Positions 1 through 12,045 of a stretch of 64,000 nt of DNA are shown here, one piece after another (within the stretch, counting starts at the first letter, position 1; the number at the start of each line of letters is the position of its first letter). Location: the NCBI GenBank assembly GCA_963556145.1, contig OY744470.1, forward strand, positions 3,162,001 through 3,226,000, given 5' to 3'. Origin of the DNA: Hygrocybe punicea. Lineage: Eukaryota > Basidiomycota > Agaricomycetes > Agaricales > Hygrophoraceae. The notes under the pieces were generated by a model. That model did not search any database. It saw only the letters and a program-made list of their open reading frames with translations, and was not told where the DNA came from. The translations under genes were made by a program, and so were the position numbers.

Positions 1-2019
1 GATCTATGGATTGATGAGTTTCGTGGTATCGTTTTGGATGCTCAGGTAGCAGTAACTCGCAAAGTGTGCTGTGGATCAATTATTAACCACGACTGGCATC
101 CATTGCAGAGCACATTTTTCACAAGAAAAGAAAGGCCAGACCATATAATTGATCTGGGAGGGAACATCATGAGGTGAGGAAACCGTTTATGCTGTCGTTC
201 AACTCGCAAATTGTGATGTGCCGAACGAATTGAATTTATAATAACTTCTGGCATCGCTATTACCAGCCCGGGATTTTTAGACATTCAGATCAACGGGGCG
301 TACGGGGTTGACTTTTCGGTTTACGATGGAAATGATCCCACCTACAATCATGGTCTGAGGGCAGTGACTGAGAAGATCGTCGAAACCGGGGTGACGTCGT
401 ATGTCCAGCCCGTCCCTTTCTCCCGTTTGGAGATTGATATCAAACCATCTGGAAAAGACTGGTACCAACCATCATTGTGAGTTCGTTTTCTTTTGTGCCA
501 TCCGAAAACGCTTCTCACCATCCCCATCTCAGACGCAAGACAAGTCATTGTACCCCAGACTTCTCAAGCTCCTCCGACCCTGTTCCTCGCCCAACTCGGC
601 GACTATCCTTGGATGGCATGCCGAAGGTCCTTTTTTGGAGCCCGCCAAGCGTGGTGCACATGCACCTCTACTCCTCCTATCCGCAGACGATGGATTCTCC
701 TCGTTCGAAAATGTTTATGGTGTCGAAAACTTGGTAGACGCACAGGAATGGCTGATGGCAGGCAATGTGGAGCACGATGAGGGCGTCGGCGTTAGAATCA
801 TTACCGCAGCGCCAGAGATTCGCGGTGTCATGGATGCCGCACAAGAACTGACCACTCGTGGTATTGTGTTCGCAATTGGTCACAGGTAGTTATTTTGCGA
901 AAAGCTTTCCCCTTTCTATATTGGAATCTAATCTGTCGCCACAGCATTGCCACGAGCGATATCGCCACCGCGGCCGTCATGCGCGGTGCGCGACTCATAA
1001 CCCATCTATTCAATGCTATGCCTCAACTCCATCACCGTGATCCCTCCATCATCGGTCTTCTTGGCGCTAAACCCCATATCTCACCGTCACCATCACTGTC
1101 AGGCCTTCCGTCAACCAAGTCGCCTGATCATAGCAAGCCGTCGATTCTTGAATGTCCTGAAATTTCCTCGTCGTCAGAGGCGTTCAGTGACATCGAGACA
1201 CCCCCAATAACACCTGCTATCACACCACATCATATCATCAGCGGGACAACGACACCTTTCGACCGCCAGGCTGATAGGAACGGCAACGGTGTTCGGCATA
1301 CACACGAGGCCGTAGATATCCCATTTCAGAAACCTTTCTACGATATCATTGTGGATGGCATACATTCGCATCCTAACTCGGTCAGGGTGAGTTGACATTT
1401 ATGTTTTTGAGAATAACCAACAATACATTTTTCTCCTGTCCGTAGCTGGCATATTCTGCCTACCCCGAAGGGTGCATTCTCATCACGGACGGTGCGTCTC
1501 GTCAAGCTTCAACTGTTTTTTTTTTTTTTTGTAAAATCACCTCCCGCTACTAAAACATTAGCAATGAAGATTCTGGACCCTCATCTGCGCGACGGTGTAC
1601 ATGAGTGGAGGGATGGGAAGCGATTTGTGAAGGAAGGTGATAAACTCTATTTGGAGGGCACAGACACCCTTGCTGGCAGGTTCGTTCAATCGGATGGTCT
1701 GCTCGACAACGCTTTAACCATGTTACTCTCTGCAGTGTAGTCACCCTGGATAAATGTGTCCGCAATTTTTCGCGATTCACGGGTTGTTCACTCGGCGAAG
1801 CGATCAAATGTGCGACTTACAACCCTGCCAAGTACGTCTACTTTCTTTGTGATATATGAGGAATAATCATTATCTCGGTTAAAAAGGTGTCTAGGGATCG
1901 AAAATAAAAAAGGAACGCTACGTCCAGGGGCCGATGCTGATCTGGTTGTACTTGACAGACAAGGACACGTCCTTAGTACTTGGGTGAAGGGTAAGGAAGT
2001 TTGGAGGAAACAGGCCTAA
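1..2019 (+). CDS. nagA: N-acetylglucosamine-6-phosphate deacetylase, 5' end outside window
   Basis: Deacetylates GlcNAc-6-phosphate to glucosamine-6-phosphate in amino-sugar breakdown (cytosolic amidohydrolase). Ten exons can be joined in frame: 1-45, 109-173, 267-398, 458-476, 533-885, 945-1386, 1446-1491, 1562-1679, 1736-1831 and 1887-2019 (stop). Family motifs appear in order: PGFLDIQINGAYG, the metal-site block HAEGPF, GIVFAIGHS, HLFNAMPQLHHRDP, DGIHSHP, ITDAMK with the catalytic Asp, and GADADLVVLD near the end. A low-complexity insert of about 70 residues follows GLLG, as is common in fungal versions. The first methionine lies left of the window. No other GlcNAc-pathway gene is visible. 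Exon joins were chosen so that the family sequence reads through; the 19-base exon 4 is the least secure. Confidence 0.92.
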
Positions 2020-2145
2020 CACAGTTGTATCAATGCGCCCTATGATGTATATCTAGAGACATGGAGACAAAACCGTCTGGGGGCCTACTTATTAGCATTC
2101 TAGTATAAACCCAAGTTTACTATGTGTTTGAAGAAGGTACGAAAA

Positions 2146-3543
2146 TCACGGTTCATGATCATCAAATCTATCATTGTCACCTGGCCTCCATTCTTCCACC
2201 TGTACTTGTTCCTTCAACCAGTCGACGCGGCTCTTGTGGGACATTTGGAGTACCTTCGCACCAAGCAAGAGTGTTTCAATTGGTCGTCCCATAGCAATCC
2301 TGGCTGAAACCATCCCGCACATCGCATCGGTGACCGAATGGTGGTGCCTCCCACTTGGGATTGAAGAAGTCTCTATAGATCGTACTGCCAGTCTCTGCAG
2401 ATCTGGCCAAGCAGGGATGGGAGAGGATTGATGTAGCCGAATGTCCCCAATGGTGTTGTAGAGTTCGTCAAGGTTCCCGGCAGATACAGCAGTGAGGTGT
2501 GAGATGGTGGGGAAAAAAAAGGCGAAATGTCTATATGTGGTCTCATTAAAATCAACGATTTTAAATACGAGAGATCGGAGAATTGGAAACTTGAGCGAGG
2601 GCTGACGGGCATCGAAGAAGGCACGAATGTCTCGGTCGTGAACTTGCTGAAGAAACAATGACTCGAGTTGTGGTGCTGAGATCGCCAGTAACAGACCCGA
2701 TGTGAGGTGGGAGGGACAAATGAGTCGAAGGGAACGGAGAGCTGGTAATTGTATTTTGGAATACCTATATAGACGCCAAGATTCCTGGTAGATGAAACCG
2801 CCGTGAACGCAAAGTCTCGTCAGCGATGGTGATGTGGTGAGCGTTTCGAGGAAGCGGTTGTATACCACTTCCGAAAAATGCACGTTGCGGAGGTTGAATG
2901 ATGTCACAGCAGTGAGTGGTGGCCAGCAACAACGCAACATATCCAACCGCACACACGACAGGCGTGGGGCGGTGCCCGTGAATATATGTAGAGGATAACC
3001 AGTTCCCTCCATAGATTCCATCCCCTCCTCAAATTCGACGATCATCTTCATGAGAATTGGCGCAGAGACATGTTGGAGCCGGGAAAGGACCATGTAGACT
3101 GACTCTTCGTAGTAGCATTCGAGGAGAAAACTACGCCAACGTCCAATATGCGGGATAATCAGATTGAGAATAGAAATGACCATGACCAGTCTTGCTTCGG
3201 AATCTTCACCTGCCGCGTCCCAAAGGTTTATCTGCAGGTCGAGGGGACACGACTTGGATCTCTCCAGGTAGGTTGCAATCCGAGCTAGCGGATTTGACGC
3301 AAATATGTGAACACTCGTCCAAAGATGTGGTAGATTGACTGCAACGTCTCGCCAACGCTGCGAGACGTGCGAAATGTCTCCTTCAAATGGTAACCGGGTA
3401 TCAGAACATGTTGGTCTGTGGTCCTGACCACGCTGAAATATCAGCCCCAGTATCTCGTTTGGGAGGGAAGAAATCGGGGAATTGGGATTGACTGTGGCGT
3501 TGGCCGCCAAAGGTGTGGCAACCGTTCCGATGAAGGGGTTCAT
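2146..3543 (-). CDS. F-box-like domain protein
   Basis: Predicted substrate-recognition subunit of an SCF-type ubiquitin ligase. Near the N-terminus, ISSLPNEILGLIFQRG is the F-box core, followed by the agaric F-box pattern VSQRWRDVAVNLPHLW. The rest is a divergent leucine-rich region with no further domain I recognise. I chose the ATG at 3543, which gives 465 residues with the F-box close to the start. The frame stays open another 110 codons upstream to 3873, but that stretch is unlike the family and is probably 5' leader or intron. This is a large, fast-evolving family in mushrooms, so the substrate cannot be inferred. Confidence 0.85.
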   Translation of the reverse strand: MNPFIGTVATPLAANATVNPNSPISSLPNEILGLIFQRGQDHRPTCSDTRLPFEGDISHVSQRWRDVAVNLPHLWTSVHIFASNPLARIATYLERSKSCPLDLQINLWDAAGEDSEARLVMVISILNLIIPHIGRWRSFLLECYYEESVYMVLSRLQHVSAPILMKMIVEFEEGMESMEGTGYPLHIFTGTAPRLSCVRLDMLRCCWPPLTAVTSFNLRNVHFSEVVYNRFLETLTTSPSLTRLCVHGGFIYQESWRLYRYSKIQLPALRSLRLICPSHLTSGLLLAISAPQLESLFLQQVHDRDIRAFFDARQPSLKFPILRSLVFKIVDFNETTYRHFAFFFPTISHLTAVSAGNLDELYNTIGDIRLHQSSPIPAWPDLQRLAVRSIETSSIPSGRHHHSVTDAMCGMVSARIAMGRPIETLLLGAKVLQMSHKSRVDWLKEQVQVEEWRPGDNDRFDDHEP

Positions 3544-5572
3544 TCCGCTGTCTCTCCTCCGCAAAATATACGCGGTGATTAATGAGCTGCTACACAAAGC
3601 GTTTGTTAACGTAACACCTATGACCACGGTACTTGCGACTAGAGAAGAACTTACAATGGAACGATACACCAGCTCAAAATCGATCGATGGCGCCCAAGTT
3701 GGTGCTTCCTCCAATATTTCAATTAAATATGGGAATAAATCCAGAAACCAACATACCGCTTGAAACTTGCTGTATGGGTCTGGTAATGGGGATGACGGAC
3801 GTTTTGTTGGACGAATGACACAAAGAATCGTTGGCAGCGGATGGTTCAAACTCGGCGAGTAACCTAAAAACACGAGGCGGACCTGGCCAATCTCATCTAT
3901 CGATTTCTGAAGATTACTCCACAGATAACGAATAATCTTATTAGCGATTGACCCGGGCGCTTGTTCTCTGTGAAAAGTGAAATTCGTCGTACCGTTGAAT
4001 TCTCTTGATAAACGAGGCTACTGAAGTAGTTCAAGACGTACTTCCTAATCAAGGGAGTGGTCAACGAATAAAATAGAGAATGCAGTGCACTGACGAGACT
4101 CAATAGAATCCTGGGAGCCGTTTGTACATCTACCCAGAACCCTAGATGACGACTTCTTTGAGGTATATGCGCCTGAGCCTGACACTCGATGTCAAGAATT
4201 TGATCTGTGGTGACAGAAAGTTAACACCCTCGTTTCCGGTGTCAGATCAGCAAGAGACCCCGTAAAACCTAGCGCCTTCGAAAAAAGTCGATAACACGAA
4301 GCTTCTCAGGGCTAACGTACCTTGAACCAGCTCTGCAATTTTTGGCACCTCTCACGAAATATCGATTCATATATTCCAAGGAAAAAAAAGGGCCTGTACA
4401 ATCTTCGGCAAAGGTTGGCACTGCGCTTGAGATGACGGCACTGCAGCTAAAAAGAAATAATGACCAGTCATCCGATCGTCCAGATGACTTGGGAGAATCC
4501 ATGCAGAACCGGATACGGTAAACATATGATGCACGATCTGTGCAGCCATCAACACATTCGGCCTTCTCAATATTCAGACGACGTTCCCGCACGGGGTCGT
4601 TAAGTAAGTTTAACCGTTGAGACGTCGTTGGTCGAACTTGTTCGATCAAGGGCAATTTGAGGGATATTGAATCTGACGTTTTAGGGTTGTCCCCAAAATC
4701 GCGTGACGCAAAGGCAAGCTTAAGGTGATCGTCAGGTCAACGTGGCTCCATGAAGTTCACTGGGACCCAACCCGACCAACATAATGGGCGGCTATTATTC
4801 AGGGACGGGATGTTGTGAGAACAGAAACAGATCCTGGTAGAGCGATTCTGGGGGCACTGGGAAGGGGCCATGCAAAAAGTAGGGTATGTATTGAGGCACT
4901 CGGATCATGATATCATCGTCACCCGCGGCATGGGAAAGGCAAGATATAGGCACTTACCTTTGACAAGCCGCCTATAGTCTCCTGCTGCATTGTACTAGCC
5001 ACTGGCAGAGTACGGTAAGATGCCCGGTTGGTAGTACTAAGTACTACTAACCTCGAACCTGCGTAGCTTTGGAGCTTCACTGCCGAATCTCCGTTCCAAA
5101 GCTTGTGTAAAAATGTCCCCGATTCAAACGAGATCAAACCTTAATCCCAGTGAAAAGTCCCGAATTTAGCACAGATTAGATTAGATTACTATAGTTTGTT
5201 TTGATTAAGCTTCATTCGTCTGCAATAATAATTGATTTGCTATCCTTTTTTCATGCTCCAATGAATGTATCTAGGCCTACACTGTGCAAGTTCTATCGCA
5301 ATACCCAGGATGGGGCACTTATAGCATTTCTTGCTACTTGCAACCTTGCCATTCCCTTGGAGACACAGACGACAGGAAGCGCTGCACAATCCGGCTTGCA
5401 ACCCAATCCTCTCACAACTGGGAGTGCTGAACATGAAAACTCTGAGGAAGAAAATTGAAGGGTTCACAGACGCATAGCAGATGATTTGATTACACGAGCC
5501 TGAGACAGGAATATCATTGTGAGTCACCTGTTGATTTTATCTTCTGGCATACAAACCATCACATCTTCATCA
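3544..5572. other. Intergenic stretch, no gene recognised
   Basis: Both strands were read. Only short open frames without family motifs or convincing splice structure were found, for example about 128 codons on the - strand at 4269-4655. It probably holds the F-box promoter and flanking DNA of the Plavaka element. The start of the Plavaka gene could reach back to about 5260, but I could not support an exon there. Confidence 0.5.
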
Positions 5573-6897
5573 GGATGCAGCTGACCAGAACGTACCACTC
5601 CCTGGCCTTGAATGTTATGACCCTTCACCTGATTACCCTCTCGACTGCCCTCCTAGCCCTGTACATGACGAGCCAGGACATATGCCATTGGAGAATCAAA
5701 TTCATGGTGTCCCTGATCTGTATCCTGAAGAGTTGGGTGTAACATCCCAAATTGAAGAACTCAGGACCACTGCAGGATTTATCAGTGGGATCAAAGCAGC
5801 TACACTCAAAAACAGCAACATGAACACTTGAGATATTGAGTGACTTCAAGAAGCTCCTTGTGACTTTCCTTTCGATGTCAAAGACCCTTTCTTTCTTTTT
5901 TCCCTCAGGTCTTTTTTTGCCATCACAAATGCACCTGAACCTGAAGATACCTACAACTCATTCTGAGCAGCCGCCTTGGCCTGCTATCCCAACAATCCAT
6001 TCCTTTTGTATGATCAAGTCAAGTGGTGAGTGGAGCAAATTAGTGGGGTGGTCCCTATTGTACATGACATGTGTATCAACAGCTGCACTGCATTCACTGG
6101 TCCTTTCAGTGACCTTGATACCTGCCCCATCTGTTCTGAACCCCGCTATGATCCTGTTTGTTTGGCTCACAATGGTGCACATGGCAGTTCAATACCATTC
6201 CAATTGGGCCACTACTTCAAGCTCTCTATCATTCGCCTGAAAGTGCCACTAAGATGCATTACTGCACTGAGGAAACTGCACAAATTCTTACCTACATGGA
6301 AGCTCACAGTGGTGTTATTGAAGAATACAATGATACATACTGTGGGCAGGAATATTTAGAAGCCGTTCTTGCCAGCAAGATTCAAGATGATGATATAATG
6401 ATCCAATTTTCATGTGATGGTGCACAACTCTATCGTGACAAGTCTTCTGACTGCTGGATCAGTATTTTCATTATTCACAACCTTTCCCCTGATTATCACT
6501 ACAAGAAAGGACTCGTAGTCCCTAGCACATTCATGGGTGGTCCCAATAAACCAAAACACCATGACTGTTTCACTTATCCTAGCCTTCACCACCTCTCAGC
6601 TTTACAGAAGGAATAATTGCAAATATGGGATTCTTCAAGAAATACCTATAGCTGGATGCCTTCATGAAGATGTAACTTTTCAGGAATTACATCATTTTCA
6701 CCAAAATGTTATCTGCCAATATTTGGTCAACCTTGAAAAGCTTGTAGCTGCATGCAATCCAACTGAATTTGCCAAGATCCATCTTGAAACTGGTCTCTGC
6801 AAGCAGACAATTTTCAGTGGACGTATCAAGGAGTGCATGCTTGGTATTCCAAATATCCTTCTTTTGGATGTCATGCACCTTGTGGCCCTCAATGATT
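5573..6897 (+). pseudogene. Plavaka (tnp2) transposase remnant, part 1 of 3
   Basis: Decayed DDE transposase of the Plavaka group (CACTA-like, domain tnp2). Recognisable pieces in order: VPIVHDMCINSCTAFTGPFS, the cysteine motif CPICSEPRYDP, IPIGPLLQALYHSPE, the core FSCDGAQLYRDKSSDCWI, YKKGLVVPSTFMGGPN, LHHLSALQKE and LLLDVMHLVALND. The frame is broken by TGA codons near 5825-5845, a TAA after ALQKE, frameshifts, and an apparent deletion between LQIWDSS and the next conserved block. It stops at 6897, where a foreign segment with an 8-base target duplication begins. The next residues of the protein continue at 34606. Confidence 0.85.
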
Positions 6898-7187
6898 TAG
6901 TGATGCTGAAGTTCGGTTCAGAACCGATCCGAACCCGGTTTGAACCGTGAACCGAACCGGAATTTCTGGTTCAGTTTGCGGTTCTGGCACTGACATGCGG
7001 TTCAAACTGCATTCAAACGTGGTGAAAACCGTGAACCGTAATATATATTTACCTACGTAGGTACTCATTTAGATACTCAATTTTTCGCAATTTTTTGTAT
7101 GCAGTCGCGTGAACTTAGGTCATGTGACCTTAAACATACACGTGCGAGACTTCAATTTTGACTCAACACTAACGTTACTCAACAACC

Positions 7188-7392
7188 ATGGTAAGTAATG
7201 GCTTCATTTCATAATTTACTGACATTTTGTTACATAGAACAGCCCCCCGTGGCCCACCTTGACCGCATAAAGGCGCCCGCGGTCAACTCCAACCAACAAC
7301 CTCCCTCACGTTGGAACGCAAGTCGGAGTGAATCGATGGCAGCAGCGGCAGCAGCAGCAACAGTGGCAACACCACCAATGCCACCACCCTGA
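7188..7392 (+). other. Possible 5' exons of a degenerate hAT-borne gene
   Basis: An ATG at 7188 is followed at once by a strong donor (GTAAGT). An acceptor at 7241-7242 would join it to an open frame beginning PPVAHLDRIK and running through a Q/A-rich stretch to a stop at 7392. The layout resembles a transposase gene start, but no domain is visible and trinucleotide repeats follow. Function unknown; it may be noise from low-complexity DNA. Confidence 0.25.
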
Positions 7393-7445
7393 CAATGATG
7401 ACGACGATGACGACGATGGCCAAATGACCCCCAGCGACAGCAACT

Positions 7446-7477
<32 letters not shown>

Positions 7478-7680
7478 GGCAGCAACAGCAACAGCAGCAG
7501 CAGCAGCAGCAACAGCAATGCCAGCAGCAGCAGCAGCAGAGCAACACCGGTGGCAGCAGCAACCTGCTGCCTCCAACGCAGATGATCGCGACCACTGCCA
7601 CCTCCACCACGACTTACAACACCAACACCAACATGACGACGACGACGATGACGACGATGACGACGACCCCCCAATGGACA
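7340..7680. repeat. CAG/CAA and GAC trinucleotide repeat tract
   Basis: Long imperfect runs of CAG/CAA/CAC triplets are followed by GACGACGATGACGACGATGA-type triplets. All six frames give homopolymer-like peptides (Q, S, A, C, L, D), so open frames across it are not evidence of genes. Similar CAG-rich DNA recurs at 10860-11135 and 33660-33710. Confidence 0.9.
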
Positions 7681-7739
7681 CCAACAGCCCGACCAATGAC
7701 GGCCCCACATCCAATGATGATGGCAATGAGGATGGCCCC

Positions 7740-8013
7740 CCATCTACCTTGCGAGGGTGACAACCGCGTCAATTGATGTGCATCTGGCCCATGCAAGGTA
7801 TGTGGTGCCCCAAGTCATGGAAACTGGCAGGTTAAGGGTCATGGCCTCACATGAGGCACCCCCATCTACCTCGCGAGGGTGACAGCCGCATCTGGCCCAC
7901 ACGAGGTATTTGGAGGATGGTTCACGGTTCGAACCACGTTCGAATGCAGACCGAATGCCTTGAAACCGTTCGACGTGGTTCCGGTTCCGGTTTGGCATTT
8001 GGCCTGTATTTAT
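7740..8013. repeat. hAT subterminal region with short repeats
   Basis: Two related copies of a CATCTACCT..GCGAGGGTGACA..CATCTGGCCCA sequence lie at about 7740-7800 and 7862-7910. They are followed by CGGTTC/GAACC motifs like those at the outer element's two ends. No coding potential was seen. Confidence 0.5.
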
Positions 8014-8029
8014 CACTCCCCTGGGAATC

Positions 8030-8390
8030 CACATGGAATCCACCTTCAGTCCACCTTCAGTCCACATTGTCCACCTCCAGTCCACCTCCAGTCCACCTCC
8101 AGTCCACCTTCAGTCCACCTTTAGTCCTACCAAAATTTGTCCACCCCCAGTCCACTCCAGGTGGACCCCACATGGAGTCTGCATGTAGGACTGGACTCAT
8201 GGTGGACTATTGGTGGACTTTGTCTGGACTTTTGATGGACTGATAAATGATTTTCAGGATAAAGCTTCCACATGGATTCCACATGGACTCCACATGGACA
8301 AGAGATGGACTATGCAAGAACAGATTCAAGATGGACTCCATGTGGACTCCATGTGGACTTTATCTGGACTTTTCATGGACTGATGAATGA
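8030..8390. repeat. Subterminal array of TCCAC/GTGGA motifs, left
   Basis: Many copies of short motifs such as TCCACCTTCAGTCCACC and GGACTCCACATGGAC occur in both orientations. The same motif family fills 34210-34508 at the other end. The pattern fits transposase-binding subterminal repeats rather than coding DNA. Confidence 0.75.
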
Positions 8391-9098
8391 TGATCATAAC
8401 AAAGTAACTATTATGTATTTCATGGGTTCATGACATAAACTAGACATGAAAGTATCATAAACAGAAATCAACATTTTAGCATACTTTTTATGAAGGAATC
8501 CAGTTGAAATTCAGTTAGAAACCTTATACAAATTTCTAAACCGCTGGCTTTCATTGACCATTTTGTAATTTACTAACCCAATTTTGTAGATAATGCAATT
8601 CTAAAACTGCCAGGGGTCTTAGAAGTCACAAGAGCATATTATTTATTTTAAGTAATATTTTCCCATGCTCCATATTTTGTAACTCTCAAGTCTATGCAAA
8701 ACTAATGGTCCCCTATCTGATTGTATTTATCATAGTCATATCAAATACCAGTATTATTATATCAGTTCTTGTAATTAGAAGTGCTCAATTCTGAAGAAAG
8801 GTTGCATGACTTGTCATGCAACCTTGAGTATGCACAGTCGCAGACTGTGCATACTGTTACTGTTACAAGCCACTAAATTATGTAATATTTCAGATTAGTG
8901 AATATTGTCACAAGCAGTATTCTATTATTTAGAAACATTTTTATCATCATACAATTGTATGATGTATGGAATGTTGAAAATAGTTGGTTTCAACACTCAC
9001 TCAGTTCAAGCCCTCACAATTTGTTCAAGATGATACATATATAAAGACAACATCTGAACTGCATAGTTCCTGTTAATGAAAAACCTATGATGCAATTG
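8391..9098. other. AT-rich non-coding stretch
   Basis: No open frame of interest or splice-linked exon was found on either strand. A short perfect hairpin (GGTTGCATGACTTGTCATGCAACC) sits near 8801-8824, followed by a second small palindrome around CACAGTCGCAGACTGTG. Confidence 0.5.
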
Positions 9099-9720
9099 CT
9101 AGCCTTCTCTGTCAATGTCAATTCCATCATCAATGTCACTATCATCATCACCATCAGAATCTATTTCCTCTCTCCTCTTCTGATTTTCTGTCTGTCTTTT
9201 GATCACTTGCTCTGTATGAAGAAATAGCATTGTATGCAAAAACCAGTTAAAGCTGCCCACAGTCATTCTTTTCAGAATGGTCTGAAATCCTCCTACCCAT
9301 GCATTTAACTGCTCACTTGCCTATAATATGTTTTAGTATCAGCTAAGTAAATGATTGAAATAGAACTTGCTTGAGTATTAAATGCACGTTTATAATGAGG
9401 GTTCCCATGCCTATCATGTTTAACTGTGACAAGATTTGGTTAAAAACCATTCAGGGGAGCAGGATTGCACCATGTTCAACACAGATAGTCTGATGTACGA
9501 TGATTGATATAATGATAGGAATCCACAATGTGGCTTTCCATGTGTTCCAACTCCCATGTAATGGCCATGTGGAGGACCATGCAGGCTTTGTCAATGCAAA
9601 CATAATCTAGTCATATTTCAGAAGTTGGATAGGCCTTTTTTTGAAACCTCTGGACCTTTATCTAAGGTCTTTTTTCATCCTTTTCATTGCTGTTTCATTG
9701 CTGTTTTCAGTAATCCTGGC
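9099..9720 (-). pseudogene. KDZ transposase relic, C-terminal part
   Basis: The - strand translates to conserved C-terminal KDZ-type blocks: DYVCIDKACMVLHMAI, then VDSYHYINHRTSDYLC, a TGA where Arg is expected, TWCNPAPLNG, a TAA, PNLVTVKHDRHGNPHYK, an intron, EQLNAWVGGFQTILKRM, NWFLHTMLFLHT and an acidic tail ending DREG. At least two stops break the frame, and the N-terminal two-thirds could not be found to the right (9721-10529). It was probably once the transposase of the inner element at 8014-34509. Confidence 0.65.
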
Positions 9721-10529
9721 AGAGCTTGAAATGCATACCAAATATCTGTGTTTTGTAAATAACCAATGAAATACAGGATGGATTGTTAAGGTGTTACAGG
9801 GAAAAATCATCTATCTTACAAGAGCTAGGCAGCCCCATGTTTAGTTCCTGAATAATACATGTATTACAAAAGACAAACAATTCAACTGTTTTCAGTCTGA
9901 GGCAAATAACTCAGCAGCCAGACTTCAGATTCACACAGTTGTATGAGCAAATCCTATCTATAGTTCTAGGGATAGGCAGCCCCATAATTAATGTTACACA
10001 CTGTTCATTTTTATGAACATACTAAATAATGTAGATTATCCAGGACTAAGCTTTTGCTCTGACACAGGAGACAGACAAGGATTTTTTGTGATCAAATAAT
10101 ATGCAAATATCCAGTCACAATTTAAATCCTAAATATTTGAATCATTTTCTATTTTCTGAATACATGCTCAAAATAATGAAAACAATAAAGTAGTATTTTC
10201 TGTGTGCACTATTTTCTGTATTAATACCACTTTTAGATAATATTATTTTGCAATATTTCCACAATTGAGATAACAACACAAATGGTTTCAAAATGTGACT
10301 GGATATCTGCATATTATTTGATTGCAAAAAATCCTCATCCATCTCCTGTGTGAGTTGCTACCTTTTTCACTCCCAGGCCATATTTTGTTCAGATCTTGGT
10401 CTGATCACAGCTGCCATACAATAGTCAGTCTTGACAGCCCATCTTTGGCAAGTTTTTCAGGAAATTTCACACTTTTGTTAGTTTTCTGTAACTACATCAC
10501 TATTCCAAAATTACCTAAATAATTATTAC
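9721..10529. other. AT-rich stretch, decayed and unassigned
   Basis: This would be the place for the N-terminal part of the KDZ relic, but I could not align any convincing block. Two inverted copies of a sequence around GTGACTGGATATTTGCATAT (about 10100-10120 and 10296-10320) suggest a small palindromic insertion. Confidence 0.4.
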
Positions 10530-10830
10530 TAAAGGAGGGGGTGGAGAAGATAAGGTGGGGACAGAAGGAAAAAAGGGCAAGGAGAGGGGGGGAAGGGGGG
10601 GAGTGAGAGTGAGGGGAAGGGGAAAGTGGGAGGGGAAGTGAGAAGGGGGGGGAAAGTGGAAGGTGAGGAAGGTGGAGGGGGGGAAAAACAGGGGAGGGCA
10701 AGGGAGGGGTTAACGGGGGGGCAAAGGAGGGGGAATCGGGGCAGCAAGGGAGGGGGAATCGGGGCAGAAAGGGAGGGGGAAACGGGGAGGAAAAGGAGGG
10801 GGAAACGGGGGGGAGAGGGAGAGGGCGGCG
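10530..10830. repeat. G-rich purine tract with 23-24 base minisatellite
   Basis: About 300 bases are almost pure purine on the + strand. From about 10720 there are near-repeats of GGGAGGGGGAATCGGGGCAG and GGGAGGGGGAAACGGGGAGG. Runs of four to seven G are densely spaced, so G-quadruplex or triplex structure is likely. Proline/serine-rich open frames on the - strand here are by-products of the composition. Confidence 0.85.
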
Positions 10831-11009
10831 GTCCGTCCTTGCTTGCGGTCCTCGGTTGCTGCCGCCGCTTGTTGCTGTTGTTGCCATTGCCGTTGCTGTT
10901 GACGCTGCTGTTGCTGCTGCTGCTGTTACTGTTGTCGTTGTCCCTCGTCATCCCTGTAGCTACTTAGAATACAATTGTTAGTAAAAAAATGAATGAATAA
11001 CAAAAAAAC

Positions 11010-11135
11010 TCACAAAGTGGCAGGGGTGGGTGCACCACCCTCCGCCGTGTCTGGTTCTTGCGTCGCTGCTGCTGCTGCTGTTGCTGATCTTGCCGCAGTT
11101 GCCGATGTTGCCACGGTTGCTGCTGCTGCTGCTGC
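11010..11135 (-). other. Exon-like module of a repeat-built gene, downstream part
   Basis: On the - strand this reads Ala/Thr-rich sequence ending EGGAPTPATL and meets a donor-like GTGAG. The same ending (VGGAPTPAAK, then a donor) occurs in an exon at 33761-33961. It is cut at 11136 by the left Gypsy LTR, so it may be the continuation of that gene on the other side of the Gypsy. Function unknown. Confidence 0.3.
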
Positions 11136-11969
11136 TGATACGGTTTCCACGTCTATGACCCCGGATAAAGAGATAATAAAAGATGAAAATGTCGCAAAGG
11201 TGCGAACGGGACTTGGGACACTCCCAACAATAACGTGATAATGTGCGATAATATGCACGATCAAATAAACAAACGCAGAGGGTCGCGAGACAACACGATA
11301 TTGCAATGCAGTGATAAACAAGAATCGGAAGGCTTAGCTGGGTGTCCTAGATGACAGCGCGATATGCAGCGATGACACGACGAGACGAGGGTTCTTCGCT
11401 ACAACTTAGGTCACGATAGCGGAGAGTGCGCAATGAGAAAAGATGCAGATTTGAGTAGGAATGACTGGATTTTTAAACTTAAGACGCAAACTAGTGGGGA
11501 GGGGAGAACTGGGTTCTTCGTCGTTTATTTTCTACTACAGGACATTTTTTATATTCTAAAGGGATAGGGGTTTAAGGGTGGATGAGTGAAATAGAAATGC
11601 AGCGAAATATCACATGAAAGTGACGAAACGGGAACGGAATAGCGAAGGATTTGAAATAACGGCGAATATCACATGAAAGTCGGCGAAAAGACGAAGATAA
11701 ACCGGATGAATTACATATCTAGTATCGGACTCGGTGTCTGAACATGTAGGACATGTTTAACGGTTGTGTTTCAGTGTATTGAGACCGGGTTGCGTGGTTA
11801 AGATACAGCGAAGATGTCACAGTCACGTGCACGTTGATCGGCGTAAGTCGCGCAAGTCGTGGGCAGCGCGCTGATGTTTCGCGTGTACGCGGGACGCGGA
11901 AGAGTTGTAGGGAAAGTAGAATTGGATCCTATGAGAGATTCCGTGCCCAAAGGGAGAGACTGCGTATCA
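11136..11969 (-). repeat. Gypsy 3' LTR (left copy)
   Basis: Closely similar to 30195-33349 without its insertion. It starts TGATACGG and ends CGTATCA on the + strand, a short terminal inverted repeat. Differences between the copies are mostly scattered transitions. Confidence 0.92.
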
Positions 11970-11981
11970 TTTTTCCTCCTT
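11970..11981 (-). promoter_or_regulatory. Polypurine tract of the Gypsy
   Basis: On the - strand AAGGAGGAAAAA directly precedes the 3' LTR start TGATACGC. This is the expected place and composition for the plus-strand DNA primer. Confidence 0.7.
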
Positions 11982-12045
11982 ACTGAAATCTTGACTGTCC
12001 TCAGTCAATCGCGTGGGCTGTGGGAAAGTCACGTGTGAGTCTGAC

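Noticed and set aside
7230..7743. Long Cys-, Ala- or Leu-rich open frames on the - strand
   Set aside because: They are frame shadows of a CAG/GAC triplet-repeat tract; every frame is open there.
10492..10967. Proline/serine-rich and glycine-rich open frames
   Set aside because: They arise from the purine tract at 10530-10830; no start context, domain or splice support.
11970..12015. Similarity of this stretch to pol sequence near 25360 (TGACTG..CAGTCA, CTCCTCACTGA)
   Set aside because: Short and low-complexity. It is more simply explained as the polypurine tract and its neighbour.
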